Shown one piece after another: positions 16,172-24,904 of a DNA stretch of 64,000 nucleotides; within the stretch, counting starts at the first letter, position 1; each line of letters starts with the position of its first letter. This DNA is from UBA2966 sp965242505. GTDB lineage: Bacteria; Pseudomonadota; Alphaproteobacteria; UBA2966. A program made the translations under genes and the position numbers. The stretch is from contig OZ251449.1 of assembly GCA_965242505.1 (NCBI GenBank), positions 3,224,001 to 3,288,000 on the forward strand. The letters run 5' to 3'. The notes beneath the pieces are model-generated. The model worked only from the letters and a program-made list of their open reading frames with translations. It searched no databases and was not told where the DNA came from.

Positions 16172-19100
16172 CTACGGCCCCCTCCCGACCGCGGCGATCT
16201 CGGCGTCCGAGAGGCCGTAGAGCGCGTAGACCAGGCGGTCGATCTCTTCCTCCTGCGCGGCGACGTCGGCGTCCGGGTCGGCGTCCCTCGCGGCGAGGAT
16301 GTCGTCCACGAGGCGGACGAAGGGGCGCTGCCGCGCCTTGGAAACCTCGGGAATCGGCAGGGACTCCACAAGAAACTTGTCCCATTGAATCAGTCCCATG
16401 CCCGTCGTTACGGCCGTGTTTCTGACCATCCAGCCAATGACGGCGCTGTTGAGGACGGCGCACAGGTACTTGAGGGAGGGGCCGGTCACCATGAATGCCT
16501 TCTGGTTACAGAACATGTCGCGACCGGAAAATGCGAACCGACCGACCGGCGTCATGTGCATCCAGAACAGCTTCTCCTCGGCGAAGTCCTCGTGGTAGGC
16601 GCAGCTCCGGAGGTTGTAGGGCGTCCGGCCCTTGTCCCGCCGCCGTTCCAGCGCGGGCAGAAAACGGTCGAGATGGCGCTTGACCGCCGGATAGCCGGCG
16701 ACGTCGACCGCCGGCGCGTCGCCGTATCCGTTGTGCGCGTCGATCAGCCATTTCCCGGCCCATCGCGCGCGCCATCGGCGGACGTCGCGGCCGCGCAGCA
16801 CCGGCTCGAGTATCTCCGCCGACCGCGGGTCCTCCGCGACCAGGGCGTCCCGCGCGGCGGCGTCGATGACGAACGCCTCGTTGCAGCCGGTCTTGATCCC
16901 CATATTGATCCGCACGTCCCAGTCCCGGAGCGGCGCGCCGGCGGCGTTCATCTTGTCGAGCGCGCGCCATTCGGCGGCGGACAGGATGCTCCACGGCGCC
17001 GCGCCGTCCGGGCGCGCCTCGCTCCACGCCTCCTCGGGCGGCGGAAACGTCCCGCCGTCGAGGCGGTCCATGTCGACGGCGGGCGCGCGCGCCGCGCCGC
17101 CGCCCTCCCGGACCAGCAGGACGGCGGCGTCGACGATGGCGTCGAACACGTCCCTGCCCATCTCGATCAGGCGCAGCGGCGTATGGCGTTCGGCCAGCCA
17201 GCGGCGCAGCGGCCTGCCGGACTCCGCCTTCAGCCAGCTGTTGGACGTGATGTAGGCGAGCACGCCGGCGCCGGGCCCGAGCAGACCGCAGCCGCGTTCG
17301 TAGAAGAGCTGGTAGACGTCGCCCGTGGCCGCGAAGGTCTCGTAGCCCGCGCCCCGGTACTTGCGTCCCGCGCGGCCGCCGTCCCTTTGCAGCTGGACGT
17401 AGGGCGGGTTGCCGATGACGACGTCGAAGCCGTCGGTCACGCCGAACATCCATTCCGGGTCGAACCATCCGGCGCGGGCGTTCTGGTCGTAGGGGTCCCA
17501 TGCGGCGACGGCCCGGGCGGCGTCGGGGCCGAAATCGGGGCCTTCGAGTTCGCGGGCGAGTTCGGCCCGGAGCCTCTCGTCCTCGGCGCGCAGCCGGCGC
17601 TTGGCGTCGCGCGCGCCGGCGTTGAAGTAGCTCTCGCGCACGCGCCGAAGCTCGCCCTCCAGGGCCTTCACGGCGTCGCTTCGCAGCACTCCCTGCCGCC
17701 CGGCCCCGAGTCCGATGAGCGCGTCGGCGGCGGCGAACCGGGTCTCCAGGTTGGGCAGCGGCCGTATGCCGAGATTGGGCGCTTCCGGATCCGGCTCCTG
17801 CTCGATGGCGAGCGAGACGAAGAAGCGCAGCTTGGCGATCTGGCAGGCGATGGGCTGGACGTCGACGCCGTAGACGCCGTTCTGGATCAGGTACAGCTTG
17901 CGCCCGAAGTCCGATTGCCGATACCTCTCGAACGTGTCGTTGATCTCCCGGAGCTCGGCCTCGCGCGCGTCCCGGTCGCCGGCGTCGAAGGCGGCGCCCG
18001 CCCGCGCCTTCGCCCGCTCCTTCTGAAACGCTTCCCAGAGGGCGTTGTCCGGGTCGAGGCGCCGCAGCGCCAGCGTGAGCGTTTGCAGGACGCCCATCGG
18101 GAAGGCGCCGGACCCCGCCGCCGGGTCCAGCACCCGCAGGCCGGCGATGGCGCGCACCAGGGACTCCGCCTCCTCCGGCTCGAAGAAGTCGCCGGCGTCG
18201 GCCTTGGCGCTCTCCCAGTCCAGCAGGTAGAGCAGCCGGTCGCGCCACCAGCCCGCGTCGCTGTCCGCCGGTTCGGAATTCGCGGCCAGGGCTTCCGCCA
18301 GCGCCTCCCGGACCATGTAGTCCACGACCGCCCGCGGCGTGTAGTAGGAGCCGGTGGCCTTGCGCGCCGTCTCCCGCGTCTCCGGGTTGTAGGCGGCCAG
18401 CAGGTTCTCGAACGCCCGCCCCAGCAACTCCGGGTCGAGCGCAACCTCCCGGTCGAGCGGCGTGTTCTCCTCCACCGTGAACTTGTACCGCCGGAACAGC
18501 GGGAAAAGACCCTCCCCCTCGTCGAGGAACAACCGCGCCGGGACCGACAGGCCCCTGCCCTGGGCCTCGACGTCGGTGAACGCGTCGATGCGCCGACCGC
18601 CCTGCCCGACGCCCTCGAAGTCGTCCAGGCAGTCGAACAGACCGCCGTTGACGAAGGGGACCTTCTTCAGGCCGTCGACGAAGCCGTCCGGGTCGGCCAG
18701 CAGATCGCGGTAGCGATACCTGGCGAAGTCGCGATGGCCGCCCGGGGTCCGCCCGCTGAACGCGCGCTCGCCGATCTCGGTGTTGAGGGTGGCGAAGAAC
18801 AGGTTCTGGAGCGCCGCCCGGTAGTAGTCCGTCCGCTCCGGCGCGTGGCCCTTGAGCGCCCGGCAGGCGAACCCCTCCTCGAACAACGCCTCCGGGATCA
18901 GCCCCTTCTCCTTCATGAACCAGACGAAGAGCAAGCGCGTGATCAGCCGGATGACGTGGCGTTCGGTCGAACCCTCGCCGGCGCCGTCGTCGGGAAAGCG
19001 GCACTCGGCGGCGGCCCTCCGGAACCACTCGAACAGCTCGCGGTAGAAACGCCGGTTGAGCGCCTCGACGTCGAGCGTCCGTTCCCACGCGGCGTGCAGG

Positions 19101-19696
19101 CCGTCGAAGTCGCGGACGCCCGCCTCGATCAGACGGGGCAGCGCGAGGTCGGCGAGGACGTCGAGATGCGCCCGGTGCGGGTCGGCGGCGCGGACGTCCT
19201 TGACCAGCGTCACGCGCTCCAGGACGTCGCGGCCGTCGTCGCGCCTGTGGGCGCGGCGGTGGACGACGGCCAGGGTCAGGGCCGCGCTGCGGCGGAACAG
19301 GAGGATCGCCGGCATCGCGAACAGGCGGTTGACGGCGCGGGTCGCCTCGGCGAGCTCGGTCCGGCTCCAGGGCCGGTCGTCGAGCTCGACGGCCAGGAAC
19401 AGGAAGGACTTGGCGCGCCCCCGGTCGAAGTCCCGGAACAGGTCCGGACGGCCGCCGATCTCCTCCCCGGTGACCTGAAAGACGATCTCGGCCGAACGCC
19501 AGGACTCGAACAGTCCGCGCCGCCGCTCCGTCAGTCCGCCGCCGGCGCCCGACAATCCGATCAACCCCTCCACGCCGCCGAGGTCCTCCGTCCGCGCGCT
19601 GCGGTAGCCGAGCGCGCCCAGCAACGCCGCGGCGCCGTCCCTCGCGGACCCCGCCCCGGCGAAGGCGGACAGCGCCTCGATCAGGGCTTCACGCAT
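16172..19696 (-). CDS. Eco57I-type N6-adenine DNA methyltransferase of a restriction-like system
   Basis: A 1,174-residue protein. The SAM-binding motif I, VLDPAAGSGAFPMG, is near residue 520 and the catalytic motif IV, GNPPYVQL, near 762, which defines an adenine-N6 methylase of the Eco57I/PglX class. An N-terminal region of about 500 residues with no clear nuclease motif precedes the methylase. The C-terminal 300 residues, including NMGIKTGCNEAF, resemble a target-recognition domain. Its start overlaps the end of the PLD-helicase gene by eight bases, so the two are translationally coupled. Together they look like a two-gene modification and restriction unit related to type IIG, BREX or DISARM components. 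Confidence 0.88.
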   Translation of the reverse strand: MREALIEALSAFAGAGSARDGAAALLGALGYRSARTEDLGGVEGLIGLSGAGGGLTERRRGLFESWRSAEIVFQVTGEEIGGRPDLFRDFDRGRAKSFLFLAVELDDRPWSRTELAEATRAVNRLFAMPAILLFRRSAALTLAVVHRRAHRRDDGRDVLERVTLVKDVRAADPHRAHLDVLADLALPRLIEAGVRDFDGLHAAWERTLDVEALNRRFYRELFEWFRRAAAECRFPDDGAGEGSTERHVIRLITRLLFVWFMKEKGLIPEALFEEGFACRALKGHAPERTDYYRAALQNLFFATLNTEIGERAFSGRTPGGHRDFARYRYRDLLADPDGFVDGLKKVPFVNGGLFDCLDDFEGVGQGGRRIDAFTDVEAQGRGLSVPARLFLDEGEGLFPLFRRYKFTVEENTPLDREVALDPELLGRAFENLLAAYNPETRETARKATGSYYTPRAVVDYMVREALAEALAANSEPADSDAGWWRDRLLYLLDWESAKADAGDFFEPEEAESLVRAIAGLRVLDPAAGSGAFPMGVLQTLTLALRRLDPDNALWEAFQKERAKARAGAAFDAGDRDAREAELREINDTFERYRQSDFGRKLYLIQNGVYGVDVQPIACQIAKLRFFVSLAIEQEPDPEAPNLGIRPLPNLETRFAAADALIGLGAGRQGVLRSDAVKALEGELRRVRESYFNAGARDAKRRLRAEDERLRAELARELEGPDFGPDAARAVAAWDPYDQNARAGWFDPEWMFGVTDGFDVVIGNPPYVQLQRDGGRAGRKYRGAGYETFAATGDVYQLFYERGCGLLGPGAGVLAYITSNSWLKAESGRPLRRWLAERHTPLRLIEMGRDVFDAIVDAAVLLVREGGGAARAPAVDMDRLDGGTFPPPEEAWSEARPDGAAPWSILSAAEWRALDKMNAAGAPLRDWDVRINMGIKTGCNEAFVIDAAARDALVAEDPRSAEILEPVLRGRDVRRWRARWAGKWLIDAHNGYGDAPAVDVAGYPAVKRHLDRFLPALERRRDKGRTPYNLRSCAYHEDFAEEKLFWMHMTPVGRFAFSGRDMFCNQKAFMVTGPSLKYLCAVLNSAVIGWMVRNTAVTTGMGLIQWDKFLVESLPIPEVSKARQRPFVRLVDDILAARDADPDADVAAQEEEIDRLVYALYGLSDAEIAAVGRGP

Positions 19697-22600
19697 CGCC
19701 CGGATCCCCGGCGTCCGCCGTTCCGTCTTCCGCCGCGCCGCGGGCGTCGGCGATGACGAGCCATGTGATCAACTCGAAGGTCCCGGCGCCGTCGGGCCGT
19801 TCGGACGCCTTCGCGAGCGCCGCGCCGCGTTCATGGGAGAGCGCCCGAAGCTGCGCGCCGCTGAAGGTCGCGGCGATGTCCCGCAAGGCCGCGCCGAGCA
19901 GCCCGTCGTATCTGTCCATGCGCCGTCCGCGCTCGGTCTCCCGGTCGAACGCGTTCTCCAGGGCCGCCGCGGCCTCCGGTCGGCCGGCGGCGAGCGCGCG
20001 GAACAGGGCGAGGCATTGCCGCGCCCGCCGGAAGCCGTAACGCACGGTCCCGTCGTCGCGGACGTAGGTGAGGAAATAGGGCCACAGGCGGTTCTGCGTC
20101 CGCTCCGCCGCCTGGGTCCGCTGCCTGAGACAGAAGATCGCGCCGGGCGCCGCCTCGCTCCGGGACTCGGCCGCCGGGCGGGCGGGGACGACGGCATGGA
20201 GGCCGAACGGCGCCGCTTCGAGCGCCGCGCGGTGTCGCTGGATGTAGCGCAGCAGATCGGCGAGGAAGTCGTCGAGCGTGAGGTCGCTCATGCTCACGCC
20301 GTCCTCGGCGTCCTCGATGTCGAGGATTTCCTCGCGCAGCCGCTTCAGCTGTTCGTCGCGAAACGCCAGATCGCTCCGCGCCGCGTCCGCGTTCAACGGG
20401 TCGTCGAGGCCGGTCGCCGTCGCGTCCGCCAGCGCCATCCGCGCCTCGACGCGGTTCTTCAGGTCCAGGTAACGCTCCAGATCCGCCGTCGGCCAGAAGT
20501 TGGCCATGCCGACCTCGCGGTTGCGGCTTCCCAGCCGGTCGATGCGTCCGAAGCGCTGCATCAGCCGCACCGGGTTCCAGTGGATGTCGTAGTTCACCAC
20601 GAGATCGCAGTCCTGGAGGTTCTGCCCCTCCGACAGGCAGTCGGTCGCGATCAGGATGTCGATTTCGCCGCCTTCGTCGTCCCCGCCGCTCCGGTTCTGC
20701 GCCCTCGGCGCGAAGCGTCCCAGGATGTCGGTGAAACCCGCCGTTCCCGACGCGCTGCGGTTGCCGGCGCCTCCGGTCACCAGCGCCATGTGAACGCCGA
20801 GCTCGTCGCGCGCCCAGTCCGCGAGATGATCGTACAGGTAGCGGGCGGTATCGGCGAACGTGGTGAAGACGAGCGCCTTGCGGTTGGCGCGCCCGTCCTT
20901 GTCCGCCGGCGCCGCCTCGATCTTGCGCCGCAACCGCGCCTTCAGTGCGGCCAGCTTGGCGTCGCGCTCGACGGTGACCCGCTTCGCCCGGTCGTGGAGG
21001 TCCGCGAAGACGTCCCTGTCCTCGCGCAGGTCCCGGCGCCAGCGGTCGACGTCGAGCTCGTCCAGCCGGTAGCGGCGCCTCCGGCCGACCGTGAACTCCT
21101 CGTCCTCGTCGTCCTCGCCGGGGCCGACGTCGATCTCGTCCTCGCCGCCGCGCGCCCGCCACGCCTCGATCCGGCGGTCGAGCGCGTCCATCCCGTCGAG
21201 GATGCGCCCCGCCGTCAGCGCGAAGGCGTGGACGGAACTTTCGAGGCGCTTCAGCAGGTTGACGCGCATCATGCCGATCAGGAAGCGCTCGCGGTCACGC
21301 TGATCGAAACGCAGCTTCCTTTTTTCCTCCTCCAGACCGGACGTGTCCTTCAGGTATTGCGACGGCGTGTAGACGGCGAGCCGGAAGTCCCCGATCCGCC
21401 GGTGCAGGTCGTCGTAGGAGAGCTCGCCTTCGCCGTCCGTCGACGGGTGCAGGTTCTCCGGCCTCGCCCGGTGGGGAAAGCCGCCGATCCGCTCGGTGAC
21501 CGCCGGATAGAAACGGCGCAGATGGTCGCGCGACCGGGCGATGGTGACGGCGTCCAGAAGCGTCAGGAACTCCGCGCCCAGGTTCTCGATCAGGGCGGCC
21601 TTGTCCTTCGGCTCGCCGCTCCGGCGCGCCCGTTCCCATTCCTGGAATTGGCGCTGGGCGACGCCGAACACGGCCTGGACGTCGCCGATGCCCAGCGCCT
21701 CGCGGAACGCATCCCGGCGCTTCTCGGTCATCAGGTAGATCTGGTTGCGCAGGTCGCGCAGGCTGGTGTTGACCGGCGTCGCCGAGAGCATCAGCAGCTT
21801 GGTCCGCGCGCCGCTCTTGACGACCTCCTCCAGCAGCCGGTTGTAGCGGCTGCGCCTGACGACGTTGCCGGCTTCGTCCGTCCGGTCGCGGCCCTCGTTG
21901 CGGAAGTTGTGCGATTCGTCGATGACGACGAGATCGAACGCGCCCCAGTTGAACCGGGCGAGATCGACCGCTCCGGCCTTGCCTTCGTACCGGCTCAGGT
22001 CCGTATGCGCGCGCACCGCGTAATTCAGGCGGTCCTTCTCGAACGGGTTGCCGTGGAACCCCGCCCACGCGGTGTAGCGGACCCAGTTGTCCTCCAGCCT
22101 CTTGGGGCAGAGCACCAGCGCCCGTTCGTTGCGCAGCTCGAAGAACTTGACGACGGCGAGCGCCGTCCACGTCTTTCCCAGCCCCACGCTGTCGGCGATG
22201 ATGCAGCCGTTGCTTCGCAGAAGACGGTTGATGGCGCTGGTCGCGCCGTCCCTCTGAAACTCGTAGAGGGCCCGCCAGATCGCCGTGTCGTGGAGATGAA
22301 CGTCCCGGAGCAGGCCCTCCCGCTCCCCCTGGCGGGCGAGCCAGTCCTCGAAGACGTGGAACAGGGTCTTGTAATAGACGAATTCCGGCGCGTAGGCCGC
22401 GCCCAGGCGTTCCAGCGCCGCCAGGACGTCGTCCTTGGCGTCGCGGGTCAGGCTCTCGTCGCCCCACAGGTCGTCGAACCAGCGGAGGAGCTCCGCCCGG
22501 TCGGCCTCGCCGCGGACCTCCAGGTTGAGCTCGACGTTGGGCGCCGCGCCGTATCCCAGGCCCCGGCGCGTGAAGTTCGAGCTCCCGGCCAGCGCCGCGG

Positions 22601-22985
22601 CGCCGTTCCCGCCCGCGACGTGGTAGAGCTTGCCGTGCAGGAAATTGGCGCGGTCGATGGTGCGGACGTCGACCTTGCCCGCGATCCAGGCGGCGCAGGC
22701 GCGGGCCAGCGGCTTTTGCGCCAGCGCGCTGCTCAACTCGATGCCGTCGTCGTCGTTCAGGCGGAAGGACTTCGGCTCGCCGCCCCCGGGGTCCATGGCG
22801 CCGACGCCTTGCGGCTCGCCGTAGAGGAAGCGCGCGCGTCCGGCCTTCTCCAGCGCGTCGCGCAAGGACTCGTAGGCGTAGATGGTGAAATAGGCCGAGA
22901 CGATCGACAGGTCCGAACCGGCCTCGATGCGCTCGCGCAGGAACTCCCCCACCCGGCGATTTCTGTTGTCGACGATGGCGGTCAT
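19689..22985 (-). CDS. PLD-nuclease plus SNF2-type helicase fusion protein
   Basis: A 1,098-residue protein with an N-terminal phospholipase D-like domain: the half-site LHGKLY near residue 115 and GSSNFTRRG near 135 form one HxK...N motif, as in dimeric PLD nucleases. A superfamily 2 helicase follows: motif I ADSVGLGKTW near 265, motif II VVIDESHN near 353, motif III MLSATPVNTS near 397, and motifs V and VI ATDCLSEGQNLQ and QRFGRIDRLGS near 780-815. It is the first gene of the pair with the methylase. The likely role is restriction or translocation on foreign DNA in a phage-defence system; the exact system name cannot be settled from sequence alone. Confidence 0.88.
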   Translation of the reverse strand: MTAIVDNRNRRVGEFLRERIEAGSDLSIVSAYFTIYAYESLRDALEKAGRARFLYGEPQGVGAMDPGGGEPKSFRLNDDDGIELSSALAQKPLARACAAWIAGKVDVRTIDRANFLHGKLYHVAGGNGAAALAGSSNFTRRGLGYGAAPNVELNLEVRGEADRAELLRWFDDLWGDESLTRDAKDDVLAALERLGAAYAPEFVYYKTLFHVFEDWLARQGEREGLLRDVHLHDTAIWRALYEFQRDGATSAINRLLRSNGCIIADSVGLGKTWTALAVVKFFELRNERALVLCPKRLEDNWVRYTAWAGFHGNPFEKDRLNYAVRAHTDLSRYEGKAGAVDLARFNWGAFDLVVIDESHNFRNEGRDRTDEAGNVVRRSRYNRLLEEVVKSGARTKLLMLSATPVNTSLRDLRNQIYLMTEKRRDAFREALGIGDVQAVFGVAQRQFQEWERARRSGEPKDKAALIENLGAEFLTLLDAVTIARSRDHLRRFYPAVTERIGGFPHRARPENLHPSTDGEGELSYDDLHRRIGDFRLAVYTPSQYLKDTSGLEEEKRKLRFDQRDRERFLIGMMRVNLLKRLESSVHAFALTAGRILDGMDALDRRIEAWRARGGEDEIDVGPGEDDEDEEFTVGRRRRYRLDELDVDRWRRDLREDRDVFADLHDRAKRVTVERDAKLAALKARLRRKIEAAPADKDGRANRKALVFTTFADTARYLYDHLADWARDELGVHMALVTGGAGNRSASGTAGFTDILGRFAPRAQNRSGGDDEGGEIDILIATDCLSEGQNLQDCDLVVNYDIHWNPVRLMQRFGRIDRLGSRNREVGMANFWPTADLERYLDLKNRVEARMALADATATGLDDPLNADAARSDLAFRDEQLKRLREEILDIEDAEDGVSMSDLTLDDFLADLLRYIQRHRAALEAAPFGLHAVVPARPAAESRSEAAPGAIFCLRQRTQAAERTQNRLWPYFLTYVRDDGTVRYGFRRARQCLALFRALAAGRPEAAAALENAFDRETERGRRMDRYDGLLGAALRDIAATFSGAQLRALSHERGAALAKASERPDGAGTFELITWLVIADARGAAEDGTADAGDPGDA

Positions 22986-23045
22986 CGCGCCCGGCCGCCC
23001 GCCGTCTTCGCGGAGTCCGCCGCCGCCGGGACCGCCCGGCGCGGC

Positions 23046-23738
23046 CTATTCACCGGCGGCCGCGGGCGCCGCCGCGAGATTGGCGGCGAGGAATCCGGAC
23101 GTCCGGTCCCAGGCCAGCGCCGCCGCCCCGGCGTCGTAATCGGCCCGCCGGTCGCAGTTGAACCCGTGGTTGGCGTCGTACACGTGGACCGGGACGCCGG
23201 GGTGGCGGCGCCGGAGCGTCGCCGCGCTCTCCGGCGGGACGTGGACGTCGCGTTCCGCGAAGTGCGCCATGAACGGACACCCGGGCCGTTCGTCGATGAA
23301 CTGGACGATCTGGCCGCCGTAGTAGCCGACCGCCGCGTCGGCCCCGCACCGCGTCGCCGCGAGCCACGCCAGCGACCCGCCCCAGCAATAGCCGACGACG
23401 CCGACCGCGCCCGCTTCCCGCGCCAGGCCGATGACCGTCTTCATGTCGGCGACCGCGGGGTCCCACTCGACCTTCCGGCGCAGCTCGCGCCCGCGGGCCA
23501 GGTCCTCGGCGCCGTAGCCGGGGATCTCGACGCCCTTCTCCGCCCGGTCGTAGAGCGCCGGCGCCAGCGCCAGATACCCCTCGGCGGCGTACCGTTCGCA
23601 CAGGTCCCGGATATGGTCGTTCATGCCGAACGCCTCGTGCATGATCGCAAGTCCGGCGCGCGGCGTCCCTTCCGGGTCGGCGCGATAGACGCGGATGGAC
23701 GCCCCGTCGCGCATCCGCGCCTCGATCGTCTGTCCCAT
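23046..23738 (-). CDS. Dienelactone hydrolase family protein
   Basis: An alpha/beta hydrolase of 230 residues that hydrolyses dienelactones or similar esters. The nucleophile is a cysteine in GYCWGGS, as in dienelactone hydrolases, and the other catalytic residues are visible as FAERDVHVPPE (Asp) and DANHGFNCD (His). I use the start at 23738 (MGQTIEARM); upstream residues in the frame are Arg/Cys-rich and not family-like. It is divergent from the Panacea gene. The link to ring-cleavage pathways is suggested by the Rieske oxygenases 1.2 kb away but not proven. Confidence 0.88.
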   Translation of the reverse strand: MGQTIEARMRDGASIRVYRADPEGTPRAGLAIMHEAFGMNDHIRDLCERYAAEGYLALAPALYDRAEKGVEIPGYGAEDLARGRELRRKVEWDPAVADMKTVIGLAREAGAVGVVGYCWGGSLAWLAATRCGADAAVGYYGGQIVQFIDERPGCPFMAHFAERDVHVPPESAATLRRRHPGVPVHVYDANHGFNCDRRADYDAGAAALAWDRTSGFLAANLAAAPAAAGE

Positions 23739-23823
23739 GACGCGCCTCCCGGTGTGGATTTCCCCATACGTTACACGGACCGCGCCCCCGCGTCGCCTCC
23801 CCGCGCCTCCGCGATCGAATGCG

Positions 23824-23853
23824 TTGACACCGGGCATGGGATGGAACTTCAAT
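23824..23853 (+). promoter_or_regulatory. Putative promoter of the Panacea gene pair
   Basis: TTGACA (23824-23829), a perfect -35 consensus, is followed after 18 bases by TTCAAT (23848-23853), a moderate -10 box. A GGAGG ribosome site lies directly before the ATG at 23881. Inferred by eye. Confidence 0.45.
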
Positions 23854-23880
23854 GTCGAACAAGCGCAAGTGGAGGCTCCC

Positions 23881-24351
23881 ATGACGAACCCGGTTCGTGT
23901 CCTGTCCCCGCATCTGGTCGACGCCTGCATTCTCTGGCTTCGGCGAGACCGGGACACGACGCCGATGCACGTCATCAAACTGGTCTACATCAGCCATGGG
24001 TGGATGTTGGGCATACACGACCGGCCGTTGATCAACGAGCCGGTCGAGGCGTGGACCTACGGTCCGGTCGTGCCGAGCGTCTATCATCGCTACAAGGCAT
24101 TCGGCGGCGACCCCGTTACCGTCGTGCCCGTCGACCGATCCGACGAACTCGGCGATGATCAGCGGGCGTTGATCGAGGAGGTCGTGGAAGCCTACAGGGA
24201 CTACACGGCCCTGCAACTGTCCAACATCACGCATCGGGCGGGAACGCCCTGGGACACCGTGCGCCGCGAATACGGTATCGGAACGATCATCCCCAACGAA
24301 TTGATCCGCGATTACTACCGGCAATTGTCGGAAGCGGGCGCGGCCGCGTGA
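23881..24351 (+). CDS. Panacea (SocA/DUF4065) domain antitoxin
   Basis: A 156-residue protein of the Panacea domain family, known from SocA, GepA and the PanA antitoxins. The typical motifs are KLVYISHGWMLGI near residue 37 and EPVEAWTYGPVVPSVYHRYK near 60. In characterised PanAT operons this domain neutralises very different toxins encoded next to it. The downstream gene starts inside its stop codon (GTGA overlap), which strongly suggests a functional pair. The start ATG has a GGAGG site close upstream. GC content is lower than in the neighbouring dienelactone hydrolase, consistent with acquisition. Confidence 0.85.
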   Translation: MTNPVRVLSPHLVDACILWLRRDRDTTPMHVIKLVYISHGWMLGIHDRPLINEPVEAWTYGPVVPSVYHRYKAFGGDPVTVVPVDRSDELGDDQRALIEEVVEAYRDYTALQLSNITHRAGTPWDTVRREYGIGTIIPNELIRDYYRQLSEAGAAA

Positions 24352-24602
24352 CGCAGATAGTTCCCGAGCGTCCCGGCGATGCCGGCGACGCGCATGAGTT
24401 GCGGGCGCTGGTGACCCGGTCACTGGACGTCCACGCGGACCTTCGGGAACGTGTCGGATCGCTGATGGGCGAGGCGAAGCATTTCGCCACCAAGGAGGAC
24501 GTCGCGAACGTCAAGGTGTGGGCTCTGACAAGCGTTCTTGGCGCGTTCGTTTCGTTGGTTTCGTTCTTGGGCGGGCTTGTGGTCTCGAAGTTCCTTGGCT
24601 GA
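24348..24602 (+). CDS. Small membrane protein paired with Panacea antitoxin, putative toxin
   Basis: An 84-residue protein starting with GTG that overlaps the Panacea stop by four bases. Residues 15-50 are charged and likely helical or coiled coil, with the motif KHFATKEDVANVK; residues 52-84 form a hydrophobic C-terminal segment (ALTSVLGAFVSLVSFLGGL) long enough for one membrane helix. Some PanT toxins are small membrane proteins that depolarise the membrane, so a toxin role is reasonable. It could instead be an unrelated small membrane protein. A related 3' fragment exists at 15972-16112. Confidence 0.65.
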   Translation: MTQIVPERPGDAGDAHELRALVTRSLDVHADLRERVGSLMGEAKHFATKEDVANVKVWALTSVLGAFVSLVSFLGGLVVSKFLG

Positions 24603-24603
24603 C

Positions 24604-24866
24604 GCGCCTTCCCGCGCCTCGCCACTGATCTAACCCGCATTTCTCACACCGGCAGGGATCGAGGATCGCGCGGCGTCGCGCGACCGCGGTCCACCCCCCT
24701 CCCGACCTCCCCCCTGCCAGGGGGGAGGAGCATGAATGAAACCCTCATCCCCCCTCTTCTCCCTCCCCCTTGCAGGGGGAGGGTCGGGGTGGGGGTCGCG
24801 GCGGCGGAAAGGAGCGCGAACGGCCCCTCCGGGCGGCGCCTTCCCGCGCCTCGCCACTGTGCTAAC
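24604..24866. repeat. MITE-like element copy 2 between 31-base direct repeats
   Basis: The segment GCGCCTTCCCGCGCCTCGCC, 31 bases in all, occurs at 24604-24634 and again at 24836-24866 with two mismatches. Between them is a copy of the dispersed element that starts with CCCGCATTTCTCAC and carries both G/C palindromes, but lacks the usual right terminus. The direct repeats could be a target duplication, or a duplication of the region upstream of the oxygenase gene. This accounts for the gap 24603-24904. Confidence 0.75.
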
Positions 24867-24904
24867 ATCACCGGCCGCGGAGCCCGTCGAGGAGGATCGG
24901 CGAC

